Positions 14,785 to 23,759 of a DNA stretch of 37,056 nucleotides are shown piece by piece. Both the position numbers and the translations under genes were made by a program. The DNA comes from Actinomycetes bacterium (GTDB lineage: Bacteria > Actinomycetota > Actinomycetes > Actinomycetales > Microbacteriaceae), in NCBI GenBank assembly GCA_023431405.1, contig JAEYVZ010000054.1:1-37056 (forward strand), written 5' to 3'. Position 1 is the first letter of the stretch. Each line of letters begins with the position of its first letter. Below the pieces are notes generated by a model, which saw only the letters and a program-made list of their open reading frames with translations, made no database searches and was not told the DNA's origin.

Positions 14785-16380
14785 TCAGAAGGGCCAGACG
14801 AGCGGCACGTAGAGCACCGCCACGGCGAGGAACACCAGCGACAGCGGGATGCCGAGCCGCCAGTAGTCGCCGAACCGGTAGCCTCCCGGCTGCATCACCA
14901 TGAGGTTCACGGGTGTCGCGATCGGGGTGAGGAAGGCCGCCGCCCCCGCGACGGTGAGCGCCATCATGAAAGGCTGCACGCTGGCATCCAGGCCCTGCGA
15001 GACGGCCACCGCGATCGGCGCGACGACGAGCACGGTCGCGACGTTCGAGATGAACTGACCGAGGATCATCGTGAGCACGCACAGCACGAGAAGCGCCAGG
15101 TGAGGTGAGCTCGAGCCGATCACCGCGAGCACGACATCGGCGACGATCCCCGCCGCGCCGGTGGAGATGAAGGCCGTCGACAGGGGCACCATGCCCGCGA
15201 TGAGCACGACGGTCGTCCACGACACCGCACGGTAGGTCTGCGGGATCGAGAGCACGCGCGTCAGCACGAGCGCCCCCGCCGCGAGCAGCCCGGCGACGGC
15301 CGGCGGGACCCACCCCGTGGCGAGGAGGACGACCATGACCGCGAGGATCACGAGCGCCCGCCGGGCACCGCGGCCGAGCGGCACCGCCCGCTGCAGCGAC
15401 TGCGGCGCCGTCACCGCGATCACGTCAGGAGATTCCGCATAGCGCTCCAACGCGCCCCACGGTCCCTGCACCAGCACGGCATCCCCGGCTTGCAGCGTGA
15501 GCGACCCCGCCACCGCCATCCCGCGCGAGGAGTTCGGCCCCTCCTCCTCCCCGCGGCGCAGCGCGAGGATGACGAGGTTCTCATCCCGTGTCGTCATGCC
15601 CGCCGAGACGGTCTTGCCGATGAGCGTCGAGCGCGGCGCCACGAGCACCTCCAGCACGCCCTCGCGCGCGCTGAACAAGGTCGCGGTGTCGAGGTCGACC
15701 TGATAGCTCTCCCGCAGCGTGCTCGCGTGGCTGCGGTGATCCGGCGCCGCCGCCGTGAAGTGCTCCGGTGTCCGTTCGGGAAGAAGGCGGTTGCCGAGCA
15801 GCACGACCAGCAGCGTCGTGAGCAGCACGAGCGGGATGCCGGCCAACGCGAACTCGAAGAACCCGAAGGCCCGACCGCCTGCCGCCGCCGCGGCATCCGA
15901 GACCACGACGTTGACAGGAGTGCCGGTGAGGGTGAGAAGCGACCCCGCGCTGGCGGCGAAGGCCAGCGGGATCAGCATCTTCGAGGGCACGATGCCCGCG
16001 CGCACGGCCACCACCACGACGACCGGCAGCAGGGAGGCGACCGCACCGTTGATGCTGATGAACGCGGCGAGGACGGCGACCATGAGCGCCACGATGGTCG
16101 TGAGCCGGGGGCGGCTGGTACCCGCCCGCGTGATGACCTGATGCCCCATCCAGGCGGTCACGCCGGTCGCATCGAGCGCCTCGCTGACGATGAACAGCGT
16201 CGCGATGAACACCACGGTCGGGTCGCCGAAGCCGGAGAGCGCTTCCGGCAGCGTGAGCACTCCCGTCGCCCACAGCGCGACCGCGACCCCCACCGCGACG
16301 ACCGCGAGCGGGATGCGCGAACTGATGAACGCGACGATCGCCGCCCCGAGGATGAGGAACGTCCAGGCTGCCGGTTCCAT
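14785..16380 (-). CDS. SLC13/DASS-family transporter with a TrkA-C domain
   Basis: 531 residues with about ten to twelve membrane segments. The family's pseudo-repeats are seen in SINGAVASLLPVVVV with LTGTPVN in the first half, and FISNVATVLVVAP with PIATPVNLMVMQPGGY in the second. Between the halves lies a soluble part resembling TrkA-C/RCK-C (VLEVLVAPRSTLIGKTV, then VLVQGP). It probably imports a di- or tricarboxylate or an inorganic anion such as sulfate with Na+ or H+; the substrate is not determined. The ATG is preceded at six bases by TAGAGT, so translation is likely leaderless. It is convergent with the carboxypeptidase gene. Confidence 0.86.
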   Translation of the reverse strand: MEPAAWTFLILGAAIVAFISSRIPLAVVAVGVAVALWATGVLTLPEALSGFGDPTVVFIATLFIVSEALDATGVTAWMGHQVITRAGTSRPRLTTIVALMVAVLAAFISINGAVASLLPVVVVVAVRAGIVPSKMLIPLAFAASAGSLLTLTGTPVNVVVSDAAAAAGGRAFGFFEFALAGIPLVLLTTLLVVLLGNRLLPERTPEHFTAAAPDHRSHASTLRESYQVDLDTATLFSAREGVLEVLVAPRSTLIGKTVSAGMTTRDENLVILALRRGEEEGPNSSRGMAVAGSLTLQAGDAVLVQGPWGALERYAESPDVIAVTAPQSLQRAVPLGRGARRALVILAVMVVLLATGWVPPAVAGLLAAGALVLTRVLSIPQTYRAVSWTTVVLIAGMVPLSTAFISTGAAGIVADVVLAVIGSSSPHLALLVLCVLTMILGQFISNVATVLVVAPIAVAVSQGLDASVQPFMMALTVAGAAAFLTPIATPVNLMVMQPGGYRFGDYWRLGIPLSLVFLAVAVLYVPLVWPF

Positions 16381-16386
16381 GATCCG

Positions 16387-16392
16387 ACTCTA
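16387..16392 (-). promoter_or_regulatory. -10 box of a leaderless promoter for the SLC13 gene
   Basis: TAGAGT on the minus strand is followed by six bases and then the ATG at 16380. There is no Shine-Dalgarno. A second minus-strand TAGTAT occurs in the AT-rich patch at 16487-16482, but would give a long leader. Confidence 0.5.
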
Positions 16393-16485
16393 CGGCCCGA
16401 GCCGAGCGCGCGAACGGCCCTCCCCGACGGCGGGGGCCTCTCCGACGGCGGCGCAGCGTCTCAGCCGTCGCTCAGCATCCGATAC

Positions 16486-16491
16486 TAAAAT
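16486..16491 (+). promoter_or_regulatory. Strong -10 box in an AT-rich patch before the DUF4333 gene
   Basis: TAAAAT, one base from the TATAAT consensus, lies in an AT-rich stretch (about 16480-16508) unlike its surroundings. Transcription would start at 16498, which is itself an ATG, out of frame with the gene served by the Shine-Dalgarno at 16541-16549. Confidence 0.5.
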
Positions 16492-16556
16492 ATCAACATG
16501 TCAATAACCGAGTGGGGCGACCCGACCTCCTCGGCCGAGCAGAGAGGAGCGACCCG

Positions 16557-16943
16557 GTGCTCGCCATCCATCACGACCCCGGCAAGGCCCGCATACGGCC
16601 GTCGCTCCTCGCGACACTCGTCCTGCTCGGCGGCCTCGTCGCGGCCGCGGCCCTCCAGCTGTTCACTCTCGGCGGGACGGTCGTGCGCTCGTTCCAGCCT
16701 GTCTTCGTGGACGCCCCCGCCCTGGAGGAGCAGATCGCAGAGTGGGCCGCGGCCCGCGACGACCAGCCATTCCACGTGACCTGCCCCGTGGAGGGAATCG
16801 CCTTCGACCGCCACGATGTGTTCACCTGCGAGGCGACGAGCACCTTCGGCAGCGCGTGGGACATCGAAGTCACCGTCGAAAAGGGCGAGACGTTCTCGTG
16901 GAGGCTCGCCGACGCACTGCCCGCCGACCACGACGTGGCCTGA
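16557..16943 (+). CDS. DUF4333-like membrane-anchored protein
   Basis: 128 residues. One membrane segment at about residues 13-32 (LLATLVLLGGLVAAAALQLF) is followed by an external part that ends in a DUF4333-like domain. Two cysteines in VTCPVEG and VFTCEAT are spaced as in that family and probably pair; the closing VTVEKGETFSWRL is also typical. Function of the family is unknown; it occurs in actinobacterial envelopes. The GTG is preceded by GAGAGGAG with seven bases of spacing, which decides the start. A longer opposite-strand frame covering the region is a shadow. Confidence 0.78.
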   Translation: MLAIHHDPGKARIRPSLLATLVLLGGLVAAAALQLFTLGGTVVRSFQPVFVDAPALEEQIAEWAAARDDQPFHVTCPVEGIAFDRHDVFTCEATSTFGSAWDIEVTVEKGETFSWRLADALPADHDVA

Positions 16944-16997
16944 GCGAGCGGCCGGCGACGCGGCGCACTTCCCGCAGCCCCGGCGCCACGCCCCCCG

Positions 16998-17936
16998 CTA
17001 CGCGAAACGTACGGTCTGCTGCAGACGAGTGCGCACGTCGAAGAGCTCGTTCCCGCCGATCTCCCGCGCCCCCGTCACGCCGCGCCGGAGCACGGTGGGA
17101 AGCGCCCCGCGCGCGACCACCGCCACCGCGAGCCCGCGAACCCGGCCGAGCTCCTCGATCGCCGCCGCGACGTCGTCGTCGGGGAGCACGACGATCGCCC
17201 CGCTGAACTTCACCCGGGCCGCACGCGCCACGGCGCGGGCACGCGCGACAAGCGAGGCGACAGGGGCGCCGGCCACGGCATCGCCGGTCAGTTCTCCGCG
17301 ACGGGTGCGCACGGGCGCGCCGAAGTCCTCCGACAGCACCGCGTAGAGGCCACTCGGCCCGAGCACGATGTGGTCGAGCTTCGCGTCGGGATCACGCGGA
17401 TCGGCCTGCACGTCATGCCACACCGTGTAGCCCATGCCGAGATCGGCGACGATGCGGGCCGTGGCCTCCTCGGCGAGCGCATCGGCCAGCAGCCGCCTCA
17501 CCTCGCGGGGTGCGGTCCGCACCAATGCGGGATCGTACGGGTCATCGAGGGCGACACCGCGGCCGACCCACTCGCGCATGAGGGTGAGGTAGCGCTCGCG
17601 GCGCCAGCCACCCGGCTGCCCGAACGAACGAGCGCGCGGCCGCGTATCGGCCGGGGCGGATGCCGGACGCCATACGGGTGCATCGGCCGAACCCGGCGCG
17701 TACGACACCGGCGAGGCGCCGAACCCGTGACCGCGGTCGTACGCGGCGCGCGCCTCCGGCGTCCCGATGAGCTCCCACGCCCGTTGCACCTGCACGAACA
17801 GGGCCGCGTCACCACCGGTGTCGGGATGGGTCTGCCGAAGCCTCAGCCGGTAGGCGCGGCGAAGGGTCTCCTCATCGGCATCCGGAGCCACCGCGAGCAC
17901 CTCGTACGCAGACGCCGAGAGCGGACTGTCGAACAC
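16998..17936 (-). CDS. J-domain protein fused to a NERD-like domain
   Basis: 312 residues. Residues 8-70 are a DnaJ-type J domain with H37-P38-D39, needed to stimulate Hsp70 ATPase, and the flanking helices. A low-complexity linker (about 75-110) leads to a C-terminal domain (about 150-290) whose ADLGMGYTVWHDV and KLDHIVLGPSGLYAV resemble the nuclease-related NERD fold. The usual E-x-K that follows GLY.VIE.K is replaced by VLSEDFG, so nuclease activity is doubtful. The GTG start lies five bases after the stop of the hydrolase gene, so the two are probably co-transcribed. No DnaK or GrpE gene is nearby. Confidence 0.72.
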   Translation of the reverse strand: MFDSPLSASAYEVLAVAPDADEETLRRAYRLRLRQTHPDTGGDAALFVQVQRAWELIGTPEARAAYDRGHGFGASPVSYAPGSADAPVWRPASAPADTRPRARSFGQPGGWRRERYLTLMREWVGRGVALDDPYDPALVRTAPREVRRLLADALAEEATARIVADLGMGYTVWHDVQADPRDPDAKLDHIVLGPSGLYAVLSEDFGAPVRTRRGELTGDAVAGAPVASLVARARAVARAARVKFSGAIVVLPDDDVAAAIEELGRVRGLAVAVVARGALPTVLRRGVTGAREIGGNELFDVRTRLQQTVRFA

Positions 17937-17941
17937 GAGAG

Positions 17942-19051
17942 TCAGTCCCAGAGCGCCAGGTCGGGAGTGTACGCGAGGGCGTCGGCCCCGATTCCGTCGT
18001 CGAGGTCGGCGAGCGCGGCGGGGCGCCAGGACGGTGAACGGTCTTTGTCGACGAGCTGGGCGCGGATCCCCTCGACGAGGTCGGGCTGTGTCATGGCGAA
18101 CCACATGACGAGGCCGTACTCCTGCGTGAGCGCCGCGCGCAGGTCAGGCAGCTCGCGAGCCCGGCGGACCGCCGCGAGAGTCACCGCGAGCGCCGTCGGC
18201 GAAAGGGAGGCGAGGGTGTCGGCCGCCTTCGCCGCGTCGTCTTCCGGCCGAGCCCGCAGTCGCTCGATGATCTCAGCGACCGTCTCGGCGGCGAACGCGT
18301 CGTCCACCCATCCGCGGGCCTGCTCGAGCCGCGACGGCGATGCCGTCTCGTCGAACAGCAGGACCAGCTCCGTCGGGGTGTGCGGGTCGGCGCGCGTGAT
18401 GAGCGCGTCGTGCAGGTCGCCGAGGCGCTCCGAGGGCACGACGTGGTCGGCGAATCCGGCATAGATCGCGTCAGCGGCATCCATCGACGCGCCCGTCAGC
18501 GCCAAGTATTCGCCGATCCGGCCGGGGGCGCGACCGAGAAGCCACGTGCCTCCCACATCGGGCGTGAACCCGATGCGCGTCTCGGGCATGGCGAGCTTCG
18601 AGCGCTCGGTGACCACGCGCACGGCGGCGTGCCCCGCGAGGCCGATGCCTCCCCCCATCGTGATGCCGTCGGCGATGACGACGATCGGCTTCGGATACTC
18701 GGCGATGCGCGCGTTGAGCGCGTACTCGGCACGGAAGAACAGGGCGGTGTCGCCGGGTCGACCGGCGACGATCTGCTCGTACAGCCCGCGCACGTCTCCC
18801 CCCGCGCACAGCCCGCGCTCGCCGGAGCCGTCGAGCATCACGACGAGGATGTCGGGGTCGTGCTCCCACTCGTCGAGGGCGGCGCCCAGCGTCTCGATCA
18901 TTCCGAGGTCGAGCGCATTGATCGCCTCGGGGCGGTCGAGCGTGAGGTGTCCGACGCTCCCGTCGCGGCGCACACGCACGCGCGCGGGCGCGGGAGTGGA
19001 CGAGGATGCGGACGGGGACGGCGTCGTCGGGTCGACTGTGGAGGAGCTCAC
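17942..19051 (-). CDS. 3-hydroxyisobutyryl-CoA hydrolase-like crotonase
   Basis: 369 residues, the length of HIBYL-CoA hydrolases rather than of hydratases (about 260). After a Ser/Pro-rich start come RPEAINALD, the oxyanion segment LCAGGDVRGLYEQ, ITMGGGIGLAGHA, and MPETRIGFTPDVGG, which keeps the Glu and Asp used in HIBCH catalysis. The C-terminal third (EYGLVMWFAMTQPDLVEGIRAQLVDKD) is the extra domain of that subgroup. The reaction hydrolyses 3-hydroxyisobutyryl-CoA in valine breakdown. The GTG is preceded by TAGCGT at six bases, suggesting leaderless translation. The J-domain gene follows directly. Confidence 0.87.
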   Translation of the reverse strand: MSSSTVDPTTPSPSASSSTPAPARVRVRRDGSVGHLTLDRPEAINALDLGMIETLGAALDEWEHDPDILVVMLDGSGERGLCAGGDVRGLYEQIVAGRPGDTALFFRAEYALNARIAEYPKPIVVIADGITMGGGIGLAGHAAVRVVTERSKLAMPETRIGFTPDVGGTWLLGRAPGRIGEYLALTGASMDAADAIYAGFADHVVPSERLGDLHDALITRADPHTPTELVLLFDETASPSRLEQARGWVDDAFAAETVAEIIERLRARPEDDAAKAADTLASLSPTALAVTLAAVRRARELPDLRAALTQEYGLVMWFAMTQPDLVEGIRAQLVDKDRSPSWRPAALADLDDGIGADALAYTPDLALWD

Positions 19052-19057
19052 GCGATC

Positions 19058-19063
19058 ACGCTA
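19058..19063 (-). promoter_or_regulatory. -10 box of a leaderless promoter for the HIBYL-CoA hydrolase gene
   Basis: TAGCGT on the minus strand, then GATCGC, then the GTG at 19051. The six-base spacing places the transcript start on the start codon. Confidence 0.5.
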
Positions 19064-19090
19064 CCGGAACGCCCGCGCCCGATCCTGGTG

Positions 19091-19138
19091 CCGACCCCCT
19101 CGCTTCAGGGACGCCGGACTCCCCTATCGAGGGGTCGG
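19091..19138. repeat. Imperfect inverted repeat in the divergent intergenic region
   Basis: CCGACCCCCTCG (19091-19102) and CGAGGGGTCGG (19128-19138) pair with one bulged base around a 25-nt spacer. It lies between the divergent hydrolase and ABC genes, so it could be a regulator site rather than a terminator. The rest of the 186-bp region shows GGATAGGAGG at 19201-19210 but no clear promoter. Confidence 0.35.
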
Positions 19139-19237
19139 AAACGGCGCCGTGACGCGACGCGCGAACCCACCCTCCCACGCCGGCGCCGCCGGATCGGCCA
19201 GGATAGGAGGGACAGCCCGCAAGACGAGAGGCCCCCC

Positions 19238-20559
<1,322 letters not shown>

Positions 20560-20563
<4 letters not shown>

Positions 20564-21390
20564 GCCTCGCGAACGCCACACGCTCCGAGCTGACCAAGCA
20601 GTTCTCCACCTCCCTGTGGTGGATCCTGGGAATCGTGCTCGTCGCCTACGTCGGCAGCACTGCGGGCGGCCTCGCCGGCTTCTTCGGCGCGCTGTCCACC
20701 GGCGCCCTGTCGGGTGAGGCGGTGAACGGCCCCGCCGTTCCCGAGGGGATGCTGCCGCCGCTCATCTACAGTCTCGCCACCGCGATCGGCTACATCTTCC
20801 CGCTGCTGATCGGCACGCTGCTGGTCACCAACGAGTTCCGCCACAAGACCCTCACCCCCACGTTCCTCGCCACTCCCCGCCGTGGCGTCGCCCTGTCGGG
20901 CAAGGTGCTGGCAGGTGTCGTCATGGGTGTGATCTACGGCGTGCTTGCCCTCATCTCGACGGTGGGCCCGGGCGCCGGGCTCATGGCGGTGTTCGGCATC
21001 TCCGCAGAGCTCGACCGGGCAGAGACCTGGGCGCTGCTCGGGCGCATCGTCATCGCCTTCGTGCTGTGGGTGCTCGTGGGCATCGGCGTCGGCACCCTCG
21101 TGCGCAACCAGGTGGGCGCCGTGGTCGGCGTGATCGCCTTCACGCAGTTCGTCGAGCCGATCGTGCGCACCGTGGCAGGGTTCGTGGCGGGCGTGGGGGA
21201 TGCCGCGCGCTTCCTGCCCGGGGCCGCCTCCGACGCACTCGTGGGGTCGAGCATCTACTCGACGCTCGGCGATGTCACCGGTGGAGCAGCACCGCTCGAA
21301 TGGTGGCTGGGCGGCCTCGTCCTTCTCGGCTACGCCGTGTTCTTCCTCGTGCTCGGCGGCCTGCTGAGCTGGCGCCGCGACGTCACCTGA
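20560..21390 (+). CDS. ABC transporter permease (ABC-2 type)
   Basis: 276 residues with six hydrophobic segments. The order is typical of ABC-2 permeases partnered with single ATPases: the N-terminal RSELTKQFSTSLWWIL amphipathic helix, the cytoplasmic loop NEFRHKTLTPTFLATPRR between helices two and three, and the GVGTLVRNQVGAVVG segment. It forms the membrane channel of the exporter with the preceding ATPase, coupled by a 4-base overlap. The substrate is unknown. Confidence 0.86.
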
Positions 21391-21396
21391 TCGGCC

Positions 21397-21438
21397 TGCA
21401 GAGCTGACCGTGCAGCGCTGATCCGCCTGCGGGGCTGA
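21397..21438. repeat. Three degenerate 11-bp direct repeats after the ABC permease gene
   Basis: TGCAGAGCTGA (21397-21407), TGCAGCGCTGA (21411-21421) and TGCGGGGCTGA (21428-21438) follow the permease stop. A fourth related copy, TGCTGAGCTGG, lies inside the end of the permease gene (21362-21372), suggesting duplication of the coding end. Confidence 0.5.
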
Positions 21439-21458
21439 TGCGCGGCCGCACCCGATCG

Positions 21459-21481
21459 CCGGCCGACCGTCAGACGGCCGG
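21459..21481. terminator. Hairpin between convergent ABC permease and unknown gene
   Basis: CCGGCCG (21459-21465) and CGGCCGG (21475-21481) form a perfect 7-bp stem with a 9-nt loop. The loop contains the stop codon of the minus-strand gene (21472-21470). It may terminate both convergent transcripts. Confidence 0.4.
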
Positions 21482-21937
21482 GGACGGGCGCGGCGCGGGC
21501 CGCCGCTTCGGGGTGGGCCGCCGTACCGGCACCGTTCCGGTCGCGATGTCGGACACGTCCGTCGGCACCGCGTCGGTCTCGAGCTGCAGCGCCTGCAGCA
21601 GCGCGACCCCGTGCCGGGTCGACAGCACGACCCGCTGCACGTCTTCACCCTCGACGGCCTCCGGCTCCACGTCGATCACGACGGCGGCGCGGCGGCGCCG
21701 AACAACGACGAAGTCGGTGCTGCCTGCCGATTTCCAGGTGCCCATGGCGAGAAGACCCGGCACGTATGTTCCCGGGCTCGGCACACCGCGAAGCCAGGTC
21801 CACGGGTCGTCCGTGAGTTGCACCTTCGAGATGCGCGGTCGGTCGATGCGCAGGCTCGCCGATCGGAACGAGAGCGCACGCTCCCAGGGCGTGAGCACGA
21901 TCTCGAGCTGCGCGGAGTCGAGCAGCAGAGTCACCAT
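21470..21937 (-). CDS. Conserved-looking protein of unknown function
   Basis: 155 residues, cytosolic, no signal peptide or membrane segment. The central part reads DDPWTWLRGVPSPGTYVPG, then GTWKSAGSTDFVVVRRR and AVVIDVEPEAVE, alternating strands that would suit a small beta-rich (for example PH-like) domain. The last 25 residues are Pro/Arg-rich. I do not recognise the family. The ATG has GAAGG five bases upstream. It lies alone between the convergent ABC permease gene and the hemD terminator. Confidence 0.7.
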   Translation of the reverse strand: MVTLLLDSAQLEIVLTPWERALSFRSASLRIDRPRISKVQLTDDPWTWLRGVPSPGTYVPGLLAMGTWKSAGSTDFVVVRRRRAAVVIDVEPEAVEGEDVQRVVLSTRHGVALLQALQLETDAVPTDVSDIATGTVPVRRPTPKRRPAPRPSPAV

Positions 21938-22007
21938 GCCTTCAGTCTGCCAGCGTCATCGGGCCGGTTTGCTCACAGAGAGGCAACGATCCGCAGCGTG
22001 GCACGCA

Positions 22008-22049
22008 GGGGCCGCGAGTCGGCACGGCGCCGTGTGTGAGAGCGGCCCC
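22008..22049 (-). terminator. Stem-loop after hemD
   Basis: GGGGCCGC (22008-22015) and GCGGCCCC (22042-22049) form a perfect 8-bp stem; inside it lies the 12-bp palindrome CACGGCGCCGTG (22023-22034), which can fold separately. It starts eleven bases after the hemD stop. No T-run. Confidence 0.45.
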
Positions 22050-22059
22050 AGGTGTCAGG

Positions 22060-22863
22060 TCAGAGAGCGAACTCATCGGTCGCGTGCGGCAGCGGGAAGG
22101 TCGAGACGGCCTCGATGAGTCCGTCGACCGTCTGCTCGCGGGCGACCACGCTCACGCCGAGCCCCGCCTTGCGTGCGTCTTTCGCCGTGCGCGGGCCGAT
22201 CGCCGCGATCACCGTGTCGGCGGGGATCTCGGGGAACTGCTCGTGCACCTGTTCGGCCACCGACCCGCTTGTGACGAGGATCGCGTTGATGCGGCCCGAA
22301 CGCACATCGACAGCGACTTTCTCCGACACGGGCACCCCGACGGTGCGGTAGGCGATGACGCTGTGCACGTCGTGCCCGGCCTCGGTCAGACGTCGCGTGA
22401 GCACGGGCTTGGCGATCTCGCTGCGCAGGGTGAGGATGCGGCGAGGCTCCGGCTCGAGGGCGATGAGCTGCGACGCCATGCCCGCCGCGGAGTTGTCTTC
22501 GTCGGGCACCAGGTCGACGCGGTAGCCGACGGCGGTCAGCGCTGCGGCGGTGGTCTCACCGACGGCGGCGACCTTCGTGTTCGCCGGGATCGTCGCGCGG
22601 TAGGCGTACAGCACGTCGACGGTGGTCGCGCTTGTGAGGGTGACCCAGTCGAAGGAGCCGGCGGCGAGGTCGGCCAGGGCGGTCTCCAGCGTCGCCTGGT
22701 CGATCGACGGGGCGAAGTTGATGAGCGGCGCGATGACCGGCGTGGCGCCCTGAGCGCGCAGGGTGGCCGCCACCGAGTCACCCCAAGGGCCGCCGCGGGG
22801 AACGAGCACACGCCACCCCTTGAGGGGCTTGTGGGGCGCGTGGGCCGAACTGTGTGCGTTCAT
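22060..22863 (-). CDS. hemD: Uroporphyrinogen-III synthase
   Basis: 267 residues of the HemD fold: GWRVLVPRGGPWGDSVAATLRAQGA at the N-terminus, FDWVTLTSATTVDVL, KVAAVGETTAAALTAVGY, then the second lobe with ILTLRSEIAKPVL, INAILVTSGSVAEQV and VIAAIGPRTAKDARKAGL. It cyclises hydroxymethylbilane to uroporphyrinogen III, the branch point of haem, sirohaem and cobalamin synthesis. The ATG at 22863 is chosen by homology start; an upstream in-frame extension would pass through a leader hairpin. It lies downstream of an operon that starts with a protoporphyrinogen-oxidase-like gene, but a 180-base gap with its own promoter candidate separates them. Confidence 0.88.
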   Translation of the reverse strand: MNAHSSAHAPHKPLKGWRVLVPRGGPWGDSVAATLRAQGATPVIAPLINFAPSIDQATLETALADLAAGSFDWVTLTSATTVDVLYAYRATIPANTKVAAVGETTAAALTAVGYRVDLVPDEDNSAAGMASQLIALEPEPRRILTLRSEIAKPVLTRRLTEAGHDVHSVIAYRTVGVPVSEKVAVDVRSGRINAILVTSGSVAEQVHEQFPEIPADTVIAAIGPRTAKDARKAGLGVSVVAREQTVDGLIEAVSTFPLPHATDEFAL

Positions 22864-22886
22864 AGTGACTCTCGTGGTGCTGGGGG

Positions 22887-22911
22887 GTCGGACGCACGTG
22901 AAACGTCCGAC
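22887..22911 (-). promoter_or_regulatory. Leader hairpin before hemD
   Basis: GTCGGACG (22887-22894) and CGTCCGAC (22904-22911) form a perfect 8-bp stem with a 9-nt loop, ending 23 bases before the hemD ATG. It could influence translation or end upstream transcripts. It is followed by no T-run. Confidence 0.4.
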
Positions 22912-23000
22912 AATGCGATACCCCAAATGACGCGGATGAGCGTGCGTTTCGGGTGTGCATCGCCGGCAGATCCGCTTCATTGCCACTGCCTGTTAGAGGG

Positions 23001-23006
23001 ATACTA
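23001..23006 (-). promoter_or_regulatory. Candidate -10 box for hemD
   Basis: TAGTAT on the minus strand within the 180-base gap, giving a leader of about 130 bases that includes the hairpin at 22887-22911. No good -35. I see nothing else in this gap. Confidence 0.35.
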
Positions 23007-23043
23007 CCCCTGACCGGGATGAAGTCGGCCAGAAGGGCTCCAC

Positions 23044-23355
23044 TCAGCGCGTGTAGAGCCGCACGATCCCCCACACCGCGAGTCCGGTGGCCACGGCGAG
23101 TGACACGACGCCGACCATCGCACCGGTCGGGTTCTCGCGGGAGAAGCGACGTGCTTTCGCGACACCGCGCTCGGTCGCCTGGCCCACGCGCTTGGGGACG
23201 TTGGCCTTCTCCTCGATGGCCGCGAGCGCAGCCTTCAGCTCGGCGCGCGCCTTCTCCACCGGATCGGTGATGCCGAGGGGCACCGCCGTGCGCGGCACTG
23301 CAGCACCGGGCACGGGAACTCCGCCGGACGTGGTGACAGCCTTCTCAGAACTCAT
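23044..23355 (-). CDS. DUF3618 family membrane protein
   Basis: 103 residues. The central charged helix TDPVEKARAELKAALAAIEEKANVPKR is the DUF3618 hallmark, followed by an Arg-rich segment (RRFSRENPTGAM) and one membrane helix (VGVVSLAVATGLAVWGIV) at the C-terminus. The family's function is unknown; it usually lies next to YtxH-like and holin-like genes in actinobacteria, as here. Its start overlaps the end of the holin-like gene by 11 bases. Confidence 0.82.
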   Translation of the reverse strand: MSSEKAVTTSGGVPVPGAAVPRTAVPLGITDPVEKARAELKAALAAIEEKANVPKRVGQATERGVAKARRFSRENPTGAMVGVVSLAVATGLAVWGIVRLYTR

Positions 23356-23758
23356 CGATGACTTCCTTCACGATGCGCGCGTCGGTGGCAGCCGCCTTGA
23401 CGGGATTGCCCGAACGCTTGCTCAGACGACGGATACGGGCCAGGCCCATGAGCGCGAAGATGACGACACCCACGAGCGCGAGCAGCAGCACGATGAGGCT
23501 CGCGAGCCACGCCGGCATCCACGACGACATGCCGATGATCGCGAACGCCCCGAGGGCCGGCAGCGACCAGAACAGGAAGAACAGGGCGACGATGAACCAG
23601 ACGCCCCCCATTCCGACGTCTTTGCCGGCGCTCGCGACCCACTTCTTGGCCGAGTCGATCTCGGCGACCACCAGATTACGCACCAGCTCCGGGACTTCGC
23701 CCAGAAGCGTCAGCAGGCTGTCGTCCGCCCGATCGCGGAAACCGCGCGACGCTCTCAT
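23345..23758 (-). CDS. Holin-like (phage holin family, actinobacterial) membrane protein
   Basis: 137 residues. An amphipathic N-terminal part (SLLTLLGEVPELVRNLVVAEIDSAKKW) typical of this family precedes two long hydrophobic hairpin helices (about 55-80 and 88-110) and a basic tail. Despite its family name it is a chromosomal envelope protein: no other phage gene is nearby. Starts two bases after the YtxH-like stop, so it is in the same operon. Function unknown. Confidence 0.8.
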   Translation of the reverse strand: MRASRGFRDRADDSLLTLLGEVPELVRNLVVAEIDSAKKWVASAGKDVGMGGVWFIVALFFLFWSLPALGAFAIIGMSSWMPAWLASLIVLLLALVGVVIFALMGLARIRRLSKRSGNPVKAAATDARIVKEVIDEF

Positions 23759-23759
23759 G

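Noticed and set aside
16485..16931. 148-codon minus-strand frame over the DUF4333 gene
   Set aside because: No Shine-Dalgarno or domain; the plus strand has a clear Shine-Dalgarno, a membrane segment and the family cysteines.
22864..22986. In-frame N-terminal extension of hemD containing CRRC
   Set aside because: Homology starts at the ATG 22863; the extension crosses a perfect hairpin and has no ribosome site. The short CxxC by itself is not evidence of a zinc protein.
22980..23043. tRNA-like or small-RNA-like sequence in the hemD upstream gap
   Set aside because: No cloverleaf stems, no T-loop GTTCGA and no CCA; only a small GGG/CCC hairpin.
23345..23758. Prophage remnant because of the holin-like protein
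   Set aside because: This family is chromosomal in actinobacteria, and no other phage, integrase or attachment site is present nearby.
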